Source: Paenibacillus sp. DMB5
GTDB taxonomy: Bacteria > Bacillota > Bacilli > Paenibacillales > Paenibacillaceae
Assembly (NCBI RefSeq): GCF_001517085.1
Contig: NZ_LRAC01000037.1
Span: 124,001-188,000 of the forward strand
Direction of reading: 5' to 3'
DNA length: 64,000 bases
Positions 29,971-38,493 of the stretch are shown here, in pieces; the stretch's first letter is position 1; the number at the start of each line of letters is the position of its first letter. The notes under the pieces are model-generated. The model saw only the letters and a program-made list of their open reading frames with translations. It was not told where the DNA came from and did not search any database. The translations under genes were made by a program, and so were the position numbers.

Positions 29971-30600
29971 CTACAGAGCCAGTGCCTCTTCTGTAATTCT
30001 TCTGATATCCACCGGAGACAGCGTCTCCTCGTTCACCATATCCGGCAGGATCTCTGCCAGGAAATATTCCACGCATTTCAGGTCAATGTTCTTGATCTTG
30101 ATCAGCGCATTGCGGTACATAACCACAAATTCCTTCTCCGTATTACCCCGCTGCATCTCCGCAAAAGCCTCATACACCTGGTCCATTTTATCCGCAACCT
30201 CGAGAATCAGCCCCTCCAGCGACTCATCCTTGCCCTCACGCAGCTGCTGGACGAAAATGCTTTTGAACTCCTCCGGAATGTGTTCTTCAATAAAGTTATG
30301 GATCATCCCTTCCTCAACCTGCTGGATCAGCGACCGCAGCTGCAGCGAGGAATGCTTCACCGGCGTTTTGATGTCCCCGATAAAAATCTCTCCATAATCA
30401 TGGCTGCTCGTTATCTCATAAAGCTTTTTCCAGTCGATCACTGCACCGTTCTTCTCCTCGATGTCGGCCAGCGTTTTGGCGTACTGTACAACCTTCCATG
30501 AATGGGCGGCTACGCTATGCTCCTCAAACTTGAACTTCCCCGGACAGCGGATAATCCGTTCCAGCTCATTCAGTGAGCGAAAATACTTATGAATCCCCAT
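29971..30600 (-). CDS. HD domain hydrolase, YfbR-like
   Basis: 209 residues. The metal-binding HD signature is split as in YfbR 5'-deoxyribonucleotidases: EEHSVAAHSW gives the first His, SSHDYGEIFIGDIKTP the HD pair, and EVADKMDQVYEA the distal Asp. Members remove phosphate from deoxynucleoside 5'-monophosphates. TAAGGAGGA precedes the ATG at 30600. It is a single gene; 30601-30932 (332 bp) to its right shows no further gene, only a GC-rich hairpin near 30750 without a clear partner gene. Confidence 0.82.
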   Translation of the reverse strand: MGIHKYFRSLNELERIIRCPGKFKFEEHSVAAHSWKVVQYAKTLADIEEKNGAVIDWKKLYEITSSHDYGEIFIGDIKTPVKHSSLQLRSLIQQVEEGMIHNFIEEHIPEEFKSIFVQQLREGKDESLEGLILEVADKMDQVYEAFAEMQRGNTEKEFVVMYRNALIKIKNIDLKCVEYFLAEILPDMVNEETLSPVDIRRITEEALAL

Positions 30601-30932
30601 GGCCAGTCCTCCTTATTCTTCAAAGTCTTATCCGGAAAGTGAGTTCATCTCTTAGAGACGGGGAGGTAGAGCTACCTACAGTATAGGCCGGCAATGTTAA
30701 GCGTGAATATAACTGGATGTCTTCTTATGTTAAAAGAGTACCTTTTGCCCGGCTGGCCTGACCAGCTCCGGCCCCGTCTTTTTGCGGACCCCATCCCCGT
30801 CTTAGGTCTGGATTCAAAAACAGTCCCCGGTCCGTTTTGCGCAGCTTCAAATCACCGTACAATTAACACATAGATAACGGATATTGAGAAGAGGCCTTCG
30901 GGTGTATCCATAACAAGAGAGGAAGATTATTA

Positions 30933-31151
30933 ATGAGAAAATTGTACCGTTCCACTACTGACAAGATGTTTACAGGTTTATGCGGAGGGTTGGCGCGCCA
31001 CTTTAATCTGGATACTACCCTCGTGAGACTGCTCGTCGCAGCCGCTGCATTCTTTAGCTTTGGTACCGTCCTGTTCATCTACATTATCGCCAGCATCCTT
31101 ATTCCAAAAGAGACTTACACCAGCTTTACAGACAGCTTCGATCACTATTAA
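30933..31151 (+). CDS. PspC domain protein
   Basis: 72 residues, almost entirely one PspC domain: LYRSTTDKMFTGLCGGLARH followed by one long hydrophobic hairpin (LLVAAAAFFSFGTVLFIYII). PspC proteins sense or anchor the phage-shock envelope-stress response in the membrane. GAGGAAG precedes the ATG. The PspA-like gene follows after 67 bp, so the two probably form one stress operon. Confidence 0.88.
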   Translation: MRKLYRSTTDKMFTGLCGGLARHFNLDTTLVRLLVAAAAFFSFGTVLFIYIIASILIPKETYTSFTDSFDHY

Positions 31152-31218
31152 TCGGTAATGATATAAAAACCCGGCTTAAAGAAAACATCCAAAATTAAAA
31201 TTTGAAGGAGAAATGAAC

Positions 31219-31907
31219 ATGAGCAGCATATTTGAACGTATTACAACCCTTACCAAGGCAGCTATTCACGAAGGATTGAACAAGCTGGAGGACCCGGTAC
31301 TTCTGACCGGCCAATATCTGCGCGACCTTGATGACAAAATCAGCAGCGCCGAAAGCAAGCAGCGCGAGCTGAAAGTTACCGCAAGCGTACTGGAACGCCG
31401 CAAGGCCGAGTATCTGGTACAGGCGGACAGCAGCGAAGCTGCCGCAGTCCAGGCAATGAGCGAAGGCAATGAGCCGGCAGCCAGAGCCGCTGTAACAGCC
31501 AAGCTGCGTTATCTCGAAGTATTCAGGAGACCGAAGCCATTCTGGACGAAACCCTGCAGGCCTTGGCCGCTCTGGAGGTTAATCTGCAGAATGCCAAAGC
31601 AGAGCATGCCCGTCTGAAGGCCAAAAGAGCAGAGCTGGCCGAACGCGCCCGCAAAGCTGAGGCAAGTAAACGGGCCGCGCAAAACAGTGCAGCTTCCCAC
31701 ACAGGAGCACCCGTGTACGGTCACGTAATCAACGCCGGCGCTGCCTCCCGCGGCTTCGAGCGGATGGAAGACAAGATCAACGAATGGGAAGCACAAGCAG
31801 GACACACTGCACAGACTGCCGCTCCCGCCATCGACCCTGCACTGCAAGGCGCAGTGGAAGCCGAACTGGCCCGCTTGCGCAGCAAGCAGGCGGACAGCAG
31901 CAAATAA
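31219..31907 (+). CDS. PspA/IM30 family protein, frameshifted
   Basis: A coiled-coil ESCRT-III-like membrane-repair protein of about 230 residues: FERITTLTKAAIHEGLNKLE starts the family's amphipathic helix, and LDDKISSAESKQRELKV and ALEVNLQNAKAEHARLKAKR form the coiled-coil hairpin. The frame is lost near 31521 (GAAGTATTCAGG). One added base joins KLRYLE to IQETEAILDETLQALAALEV, so the gene appears otherwise intact. The ATG at 31219 lies eight bases after GAAGGAG. It partners the upstream PspC gene and ends in a strong terminator. Confidence 0.85.
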
Positions 31908-31938
31908 GCCTGATTGACCAAGTAACATAAGTAATCGG

Positions 31939-31974
31939 CAGCGGTCCTCCGGGTATCCGGAGGACCGCTGTTTT
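31939..31974 (+). terminator. Terminator of pspC-pspA
   Basis: CAGCGGTCCTCCGG pairs with CCGGAGGACCGCTG around GTAT, followed by TTTTG. Confidence 0.9.
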
Positions 31975-32138
31975 GCGTTGCAGGTATTATACTAACAGCT
32001 ATATTTATAGTGCCTGTTGCAATATGAACTGCTATTTTGGACCTCCTTACCTACAGATACCTTCGAAGTTTATAAGTAGACCCTCACTCCAACTTCTATG
32101 TTTCCTTTATAGGAGCATCACCTCACCAATGCCGGACT

Positions 32139-32323
32139 GTAACGGACCCAAGGGGCGTTATTTATCCGTTTTTCCATATTTTATCCGGCTAACGGACTCA
32201 GATGACGCTATCTGGCCATTTCGCCTGCAATTTGCAGCATTTTGTATCTGTTAAGGTCACTGGAGTCCGTTACGTTTCCAAGGCGCACGCAATTTCGCAA
32301 ATAACGTCTGCTCAGTCCGTTAG
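32139..32323. repeat. Palindromic motif quartet, island 2 (TAACGGAC type)
   Basis: Four roughly 25-bp units of the type TAACGGAC-N6-GACGTTAT start at 32139 and 32189 (forward) and 32248 and 32298 (reverse). Starts are 50, 59 and 50 bp apart. The third unit is the most diverged in its second half. The 31975-32702 stretch carries this array and a pyrimidine tract but no convincing gene. Confidence 0.82.
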
Positions 32324-32490
32324 ATATACTTTCTCTTTCTACTGTGTCTAGTCCATTACCATAGGCGCTCGTTCTCACATCACTTTCCTAATCTGCTTTG
32401 CGATTTCCCTTTATCACGCTCCAGCTTTGTCCAATTTTTTATTTACTCCAGCAACTCTACCTCGTTAATCCAGCAACTCTGCCTCGTCCA

Positions 32491-32590
32491 CCCTACTTTC
32501 TCCTACTCCTCCACTTTCTCTTACTCCTCCACTTCTTTCTCTTACTCCTCCACTTTCTCTTACTCCTCCATTTTCTCTCCCCTTTTTGCT
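32491..32590 (+). repeat. Polypyrimidine tract built from 18-bp repeats
   Basis: Nearly pure C/T over about 100 bp, made of four copies of an 18-bp unit close to TTTCTCTTACTCCTCCAC, with TTC inserted between units two and three. Just upstream, TCCAGCAACTCT-(A/G)-CCTCGT occurs twice, 24 bp apart. Confidence 0.8.
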
Positions 32591-32702
32591 TCTCTGCCTC
32601 CCCTGCTTTTTTAGTCTCGTATTTGCGCAAAACCTACAATTTCAGCATATTAACCAGCCAGTCCGCATTTACACATCATCTGTCCATCTATTACATCCAA
32701 AA

Positions 32703-32747
32703 AAAGGAGACCCCGTCAGCCGCTGCCCGGCTCCCGGAATCTCCTTT
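32703..32747 (-). terminator. Terminator of the S-alkylcysteine operon
   Basis: On the minus strand AAAGGAGA pairs with TCTCCTTT around a loop that itself can fold, followed by a run of T. It lies directly after the last gene of the operon. Confidence 0.7.
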
Positions 32748-32749
32748 AT

Positions 32750-34030
32750 TTATACCTGAAACCATTTGTGCTCCATTACAAGCCGCACCCATAACCGCAC
32801 ACCGTGGATCAGCATGTCTTCGTCAATGTTGAACTGCGGCTGATGGATCGCATGAGTAATGCCCCCGGCCGCATTGCCGCAGCCGATGAAGGCAAACGCG
32901 CCGGGCACCCTGTCAAGATACCAGCCGAAATCCTCCCCGGCGAGGCTGGGCTGGTTCAGCAGTATGGCCTGCTCTTCACCCAGCACTCCGCGCGCTGCCT
33001 GAAGCATCCGCTCTACTGCCGCAGCGTCGTTAACGACGGCGATCCCCTCGCGCAGCTCCAGGCTGAAGTCACCGCCGTAAGCTGCGGCTGCCGCTGAAGC
33101 ATGGCGCCGCAGTCCCTCGGTGATTGCGGCCACTGCTGTCTTCGAGAAAGCCCGGAACGTTCCGGTCAGCTCGCTATGATCAGCGATCACATTAACCGCC
33201 GTGCCGGCTTTCATAGTTCCGAAGGCCAGCACCGCCGCTTCCTGCGGGTCAATCTGATTGGCCATCATTCCGTTGACGCCGGCTATGAACTGCACCGCCA
33301 TCTGGATGGCGTCCGCCGCTTTATGCGGGGCGCTGTGATGTCCGGCTGTGCCCCGGAACTCCGCTTTGAAATGGCTGGAGGCCGCCATTGCATAATGCGG
33401 ATGAATACCCAGAGTACCTGCCGGAAGCTCAGGCATCACATGCAGCGCATAAGCATAGTCCACTCCATCCAGAATGCCGGCTTCGATCATATCGCGTCCG
33501 CCGGAGAGCAGTCTGCCGTCAAGCGGACTTTTCGCCGCGCCTTCCTCGGCAGGCTGAAAGATGAATACTACTGTTCCGGCCAGCTGATCCCGGAAGGCAG
33601 CCAGCGTTCGGGCCGCCCCCAGCAGCATGGCAGTGTGGGCATCATGACCGCAGGCATGCATAATGCCGGCATTCACTGACTTATAGGGCAGTTCATTCTG
33701 CTCTTGTATCGGGAGTGCATCCATATCAGCACGCAGCAGAATGACCGGTCCGTTGCTCGCTTGCCCCTGCAGTGTACCAACGACACCCATCCCGAAATGC
33801 CTGCCGACATTCCGCTGCACGGTAATTCCCCATTCCTCCAGAAGTCCGGCGACGATCCCGGAGGTGCGGGTAACATCGTACAGCAGCTCCGCATGAGCAT
33901 GAAGGTCACGGCGAATTGCCGTGACCTTCTCCTTTAATTGTCCGGCATAGTCCATCATGCGGGTCCAATCAGGTGCTTCAAGAATTACAGCAGCATCCGT
34001 AATTTTCCGGTCCACGGTTTTCCTGTTCAT
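32750..34030 (-). CDS. M20 family amidohydrolase (N-acyl amino acid deacylase)
   Basis: 426 residues. The M20D zinc peptidase motifs are LLRADMDALPIQE, IMHACGHDAHTAMLLGAA and FQPAEEG, with C-terminal LAGEDFGWYL. Relatives such as SndA (YtnL) and YxeP deacetylate N-acetyl-S-substituted cysteines; other relatives hydrolyse hippurate. It is the last gene of the operon, 20 bp after the CmoJ-like gene. A second M20 gene lies at 37207, so the operon carries two paralogues, probably for different N-acyl substrates. Confidence 0.87.
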   Translation of the reverse strand: MNRKTVDRKITDAAVILEAPDWTRMMDYAGQLKEKVTAIRRDLHAHAELLYDVTRTSGIVAGLLEEWGITVQRNVGRHFGMGVVGTLQGQASNGPVILLRADMDALPIQEQNELPYKSVNAGIMHACGHDAHTAMLLGAARTLAAFRDQLAGTVVFIFQPAEEGAAKSPLDGRLLSGGRDMIEAGILDGVDYAYALHVMPELPAGTLGIHPHYAMAASSHFKAEFRGTAGHHSAPHKAADAIQMAVQFIAGVNGMMANQIDPQEAAVLAFGTMKAGTAVNVIADHSELTGTFRAFSKTAVAAITEGLRRHASAAAAAYGGDFSLELREGIAVVNDAAAVERMLQAARGVLGEEQAILLNQPSLAGEDFGWYLDRVPGAFAFIGCGNAAGGITHAIHQPQFNIDEDMLIHGVRLWVRLVMEHKWFQV

Positions 34031-34050
34031 CGCAGCCCCTTCATCCCGGC

Positions 34051-35387
34051 TTAGAACTGTCCAGCCGGCTGCGAAGCCTTCGCGTAGCGGTTCTCAGGCA
34101 CAGGAATCCCCAGGTTGCCGCGCAGGGTGTCGCTCTCATATTCTGTGCGGAACAGTCCGCGTTCCTGCAGAATCGGGACAACCCGGTCCACGAATTCCTC
34201 CAGCCCGTTCGGCACAGCCGCCGCGATCATAAATCCGTCTGCTCCGCCGGATTCAAACCAGTGCTGCACCTGATCGGCCACCTGCTCCGGTGTGCCGATG
34301 AAGCTGCTGCGCGGGGTTGCCGACTGCAAAGCTACCTGCCGCAGCGTCAGTCCGCGCTCCTTCGCATCCTTTTTAATTTTGTCCGTGCCGCTCTGGAAGC
34401 TGTTGCGTCCCAGGTCACCGACATCCGGGAACGGCTCATCCAGCGGATATTGCGAGAAGTCATGATGCTCGAAGAACCGGCCCAGATAATTCAGTGCATT
34501 TTCGATCGTTACGAGTCCGGCAACCTCCTGGTATTTACGCTCTGCTTCCTCCGGAGTATCCCCGATAATCGGCGCAATACCCGGGAAGATCAGCACTTCA
34601 TCCGGATTACGGCCGAACGAAGAGATCCGTGCTTTAACATCGCTATAGAACGCCTGTGCATCTTCCAGCGTCTCATGCCCGGTGAAGATCGCATCCGCTT
34701 CCTTGGACGCATAGTTTTTGCCGACCTCGGATGAGCCTGCCTGGAACACTACCGGCTGGCCTTGTTTCGAGCGGGCAATGTTCAGCGGTCCCTTCACGGA
34801 GAAGAACTCTCCCTGATGGTTCAGCGTGTGCATTTTTTGCGGATCAAAGAAGATACCTGCTTCCTTATCGCGGACAAAAGCATCATCCTCCCACGAATCC
34901 CACAGTCCGCGCGTCACCTGGAGATACTCCTCGGCGATGCGGTAGCGTTTGGCATGATCCGGATGCTCCTTTTTGCTGTAGTTGGCAGCAGAGCCTTCCA
35001 GCGGAGAAGTCACTACATTCCAGCCGGCCCGGCCGCCGCTGATGACATCCAGCGAACCGAACTGGCGCGCACCGTGAACGGCTCACTGTAGGAGGTGGAC
35101 AACGTACCGACCAAACCAATATTAGTGCTGACACCAGCCAGTGCACTCAGAAGAGTCAGCGGCTCGAACCGGTTCAGGAAATGCGGAATGGACTTCTCGT
35201 TAATATACAGCCCGTCTGCGATGAAGATCAGATCCAGCTTGCCTTCCTCTGCTTTTTTTACCCACTCTTTGTATAACTCAAAGTTCACGCTTGCGTCCGG
35301 CTTGGCATCCGGATGACGCCACATCGACGTGCTGCCGCCCACCCCGTGCAGCAGTGCTCCCAGTTTCAGTTGTTTTGGTTTGGTCAT
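34051..35387 (-). CDS. FMN-dependent monooxygenase, YtnJ/CmoJ-like, frameshifted
   Basis: A nitrilotriacetate-monooxygenase-type bacterial luciferase-like enzyme. [20 protein letters not shown] starts the barrel, [20 protein letters not shown] and [20 protein letters not shown] are family hallmarks, and the whole resembles YtnJ (CmoJ) of Bacillus subtilis. That enzyme oxidises N-acetyl-S-alkylcysteine with reduced FMN. The frame breaks near 35072; one added base joins SEPFTV to [20 protein letters not shown]. The restored protein has about 445 residues. A 57-bp repeat occurs twice just upstream of its start. Confidence 0.87.
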
Positions 35388-35403
35388 GTTCGTTCCTCCT
35401 CAA

Positions 35404-35523
35404 AGTTTTGATAGCATTATCTTCATTGAAATTTCTTCGCAAAACTTGCTTCGGAAGCATTCGCTTAGTTTTGATAGCATTGTCTTCATTGAAATTTCTT
35501 CGCAAAACTTGCTTCGGAAGCAT
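35404..35523 (-). repeat. 57-bp direct repeat, two copies
   Basis: Copies at 35404-35460 and 35467-35523 differ at one base (ATTATC/ATTGTC) and are separated by TCGCTT. The unit holds a short palindrome, TGCTTC-C-GAAGCA. It lies in the 164-bp gap between the DinB gene and the CmoJ-like gene, within the operon leader. Confidence 0.9.
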
Positions 35524-35550
35524 CCTCACCTCATAAGGATAAGCCGACTC

Positions 35551-36029
35551 TCACTGCACCAATGCCGCAGCCGCCGCCCCCTGCTTAATCCGCTCAATCT
35601 GGGCCAGATGGTTCTGCACATGGGCAATGAAGCCGCGGACGATGTCGCTGATTTTGACCGTGTCGCCCTTGAAATTAATTCCGCTCAGCTCCCAGTCCTC
35701 AGCCGCAGCCGGCTAAGCAACAAACTGTTATAGTGCAGCAGGCTGCGGAACAGCTCCAAAATATCAGCCGCGTTGCCGTCATTTGCATACTGGCCGCTGA
35801 CCCAGGCATCCTGATTGAAGGCCGGCAGCTGCGCTGTTGTGCCTGCAAGGATGTCACGGATGCGGAACGACACCACAATGCTGTGATCCGCCAGATGAGC
35901 GAGCACCTCAGTGACACTCCAAATCCCCGGACCCGACTTCCATTTCAGCTGCTCCTCTGTTAATCCGTCAGTAGCCTGCACCAGCTGCCGGTGTGTGTTC
36001 AAGTAATCTTTGAGTTGTGTGCTGCTCAT
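35551..36029 (-). CDS. DinB superfamily protein, frameshifted
   Basis: A four-helix-bundle protein of about 158 residues. STQLKDYLNTHRQLVQATDG starts helix one. IWSVTEVLAHLADHS carries the first conserved His of the DinB metal site, and the restored C-terminus gives VRGFIAHVQNHLAQIERIK with further His. The frame is lost near 35710 (CGGCTGCGGCTGAGG); one added base gives the continuation AAEDWELSGINFKGDTVKIS up to 35551. The superfamily includes bacillithiol S-transferases and other thiol-dependent metalloenzymes. Its place inside a sulfur-compound operon suggests thiol chemistry, but this is inference. Confidence 0.78.
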
Positions 36030-36065
36030 GTGATCCCCTCCAAGGTAAGTCCTGCCTGCGGATAG

Positions 36066-37210
36066 TCAGGCGGTAGCAAAGCGTGATAAGGCAAAAGGAC
36101 TGATATTGTGACTCGTAGTACCACCAGTAGCCAAGTCCGCCAGAATCTCTCCAACTACACTGGAAAATTTAAAGCCGTGCCCCGAAAAGCCGCCGGCGAT
36201 GAACACATTGGCGTGAAGCGGATGGCGGTCGATGATGAAATCCTCATCCGGTGTATGCTCATATTTGCAGACGGAGCCTTTCAGCAGCCGTCCAGCCGCA
36301 CCTGGCATGTAAGCCTCCAACACGCGGCGGAGGTCGCCTTCATCGCTCTCCTCACTGCCGAATGGCCTGAGCGGCTCGCCCGGCTTCCATTCCTGCCCGG
36401 TATCATGCCGGCCGATCTTGAGGCCGCGCCGCCGATGCTTGGAAAGCCGTAGTATCCGCCTTCTTCCGCTCCAAGCGTGAAGCCGGGAAAGCTTCCGGCA
36501 GCATAATCAGGGCTGCTCTCAAACCAGCCGACTACCTTGCGGACCGCCTTGATCGGCAGTTGCACAAACGGCGCCAGTCCGCTGAACCAGGCTCCGGCGC
36601 TAAGAATAGCGCTTGCCCCGTGAATATCGCCGCCGGCTGTATGAACAGTGACGCCGCCTTCGCGGGCCGTCACGTTCAGTACCGGCGTGTCTGTCAGCAG
36701 CTCCGCGCCGTGCGCCAGAGCCAGCTTACGGTAGGCGGAAATACAGCGCTCGCTGTACAAGTATCCGGCCTCCGGCTCATACATCGCCGTAAAGGATTCC
36801 GGCAGCGTAAGCCCCGGCCAGCGCCGCCGGATTTCTGCGGCCTCCAGCAGCTCGGCCTTAACCCCGCGCTGCTGCGCGTCCGTCACTCGTCCGCCGAAGG
36901 AATACACCTTGCGGTCTGCAAGGTTAAGCACGCCCGAGCGGACCAGCAGCTCTGAACCGCTGAGCTGCTCCAATTCCTGCCACAGCGTATCGGCCCGCAG
37001 AGCCAAATCGATATAAGCAGGATCTCCGCTGTAAGCGTGGCGGATCAGCCGGGTGTCCCCATGATGGCTGCCCTCCTTGTGCGGCGGATTATAAGCATCG
37101 ACCAGCAGCACCTTTACTCCGCGCCGGGCCAGCTCATAGCCGGCGCTCATGCCCATCGAGCCGGCGCCGACGACAACGACATCGTAAATCTTAGGCTCCG
37201 CTATATTCAT
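36066..37210 (-). CDS. FAD-dependent amine oxidase, N-methyltryptophan/sarcosine oxidase type, frameshifted
   Basis: About 380 residues. The N-terminal dinucleotide-binding motif is VVVGAGSMGMSAGYELARRG. HHGDTRLIRHAYSGDPAYI is the SolA/monomeric sarcosine oxidase signature, and the C-terminal FIIDRHPLHANVFIAGGFSG is the second FAD contact. The frame breaks near 36425; one added base joins YYGFPSIGGAG to LKIGRHDTGQEWKPG. The enzyme should oxidise a secondary amine, releasing an aldehyde and peroxide. Its start overlaps the preceding M20 gene by four bases, so it belongs to the operon. This enzyme type is not part of the known Bacillus S-alkylcysteine operon. Confidence 0.83.
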
Positions 37211-38382
37211 GCACCTCCGCCGGAGGCGTAGTACGCTATGGAACGCACAGCGATATCTGCAAGGAACCTTGCCGCCACCGGCAGCGCCTGCTCATCCAGA
37301 TTAAACGCCGGATGATGCCATTCCCGGCTGCCGCTTGTGCCGACGAAAACGAACAGTCCGGGCACCTCGCGCTGGTAGAAGGCAAAATCCTCACCCGCCG
37401 GCGAAGGCACCGGCTTCACTGCCTGATAGCCTAGCGCTTCAGCGGCTTCAATCCCCAGTGCAGCCAGCGCCTCGTCATTGATTACCGGCGGCGGACCTTC
37501 AATCCAGCGGACCTTAGCCGTTGCGCCCAGTGCTGCGGCAACTCCGGAAGCCACCTGCTCGAAGCGCTCCAGCACATCCCGGCGCACCGCTTCATCGAAG
37601 GTGCGGATGGTGCCTTCCAGCACGGCCTTCTCCGGGATCACATTCCAGGAATTGCCGCTGTGGAGCTGCGTTACGCTGACAACCGCGCTATGCAGCGGGC
37701 TGACATTGCGGCTGACGACCGACTGCAGGGCAGTCACGATATGTGCTGCTGCTACAATCGGATCAACAGCCGCTTCAGGTACGGCTGCGTGCGAGCCGCT
37801 GCCTTTGACGGTAACGGCGAACCCGTCTGCGGCGGCCATCAGAGGGCCGCCGGTAATGCCGATCGTGCCGACCGGCAGGTCGGGCTTGTTATGCAGCCCG
37901 ATTACGGCGCGCACCTCCTGCAGCGCTCCGCTGGCAATCACCCGCTGCGCGCCCTGCGCCTTCTCCTCCGCAGGCTGGAACAGCAGGCGTACCGTTCCCG
38001 GCAGCCGCTCCTCCTGCTGCTTCAACAGATAGGCGGCGCCGAGCAATGCCGCCGTATGAAAGTCATGACCGCAGGCGTGCATTTTGCCGGGAAACAGAGA
38101 TGCATACTCAGCGCCCGTCTCCTCCTGAACCGGCAGGGCATCGATGTCGGCCCGCAGGGCGATAACAGGACCGGACCTGCCGCTTCCAATTTCTGCGATT
38201 ACACCGGTTGCCAGACCGTAATCCAGAATCTTAATCCCGGCCTGTGTAAGCTGCGAAGCAATATATTTGGTAGTCTCATATTCTTCATTGGACAGCTCCG
38301 GGTGCCGGTGCAGATGACGGCGGATCCCGGTTAATTGTTCTCCAAGCGCTTCCGCGCTCAGCTCTGCAGCTTTGCTTGTCAT
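37207..38382 (-). CDS. M20 family amidohydrolase, SndA/YtnL-like
   Basis: 391 residues. Zinc-binding motifs are IALRADIDALPVQEE, MHACGHDFHTAALLGAA and RLLFQPAEEKAQGAQ; the dimerisation domain lies in the middle and PAGEDFAFYQREVPGLF near the end. In S-alkylcysteine salvage such an enzyme removes the acetyl group after the side chain has been oxidised. It lies between the CmoO-like gene (111 bp upstream) and the amine oxidase gene (four-base overlap). Confidence 0.87.
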   Translation of the reverse strand: MTSKAAELSAEALGEQLTGIRRHLHRHPELSNEEYETTKYIASQLTQAGIKILDYGLATGVIAEIGSGRSGPVIALRADIDALPVQEETGAEYASLFPGKMHACGHDFHTAALLGAAYLLKQQEERLPGTVRLLFQPAEEKAQGAQRVIASGALQEVRAVIGLHNKPDLPVGTIGITGGPLMAAADGFAVTVKGSGSHAAVPEAAVDPIVAAAHIVTALQSVVSRNVSPLHSAVVSVTQLHSGNSWNVIPEKAVLEGTIRTFDEAVRRDVLERFEQVASGVAAALGATAKVRWIEGPPPVINDEALAALGIEAAEALGYQAVKPVPSPAGEDFAFYQREVPGLFVFVGTSGSREWHHPAFNLDEQALPVAARFLADIAVRSIAYYASGGGA

Positions 38383-38493
38383 ATGCAGGCCCCTTCCTCA
38401 TGCCATTTCCTTTACGCTTTTAATTCCCTCCGCTTTATACTCAACGCCTTACACGCTTTACGCATTATAGTCTTACGCCCTTCCGCTTTGGTC

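Noticed and set aside
30740..30785. Terminator on the plus strand before pspC
   Set aside because: The stem is imperfect and there is no plus-strand gene upstream that it would serve.
32398..32832. 144-codon plus-strand frame with Leu/His/Phe repeats
   Set aside because: It is the translation of the pyrimidine repeat tract and runs into the opposite M20 gene.
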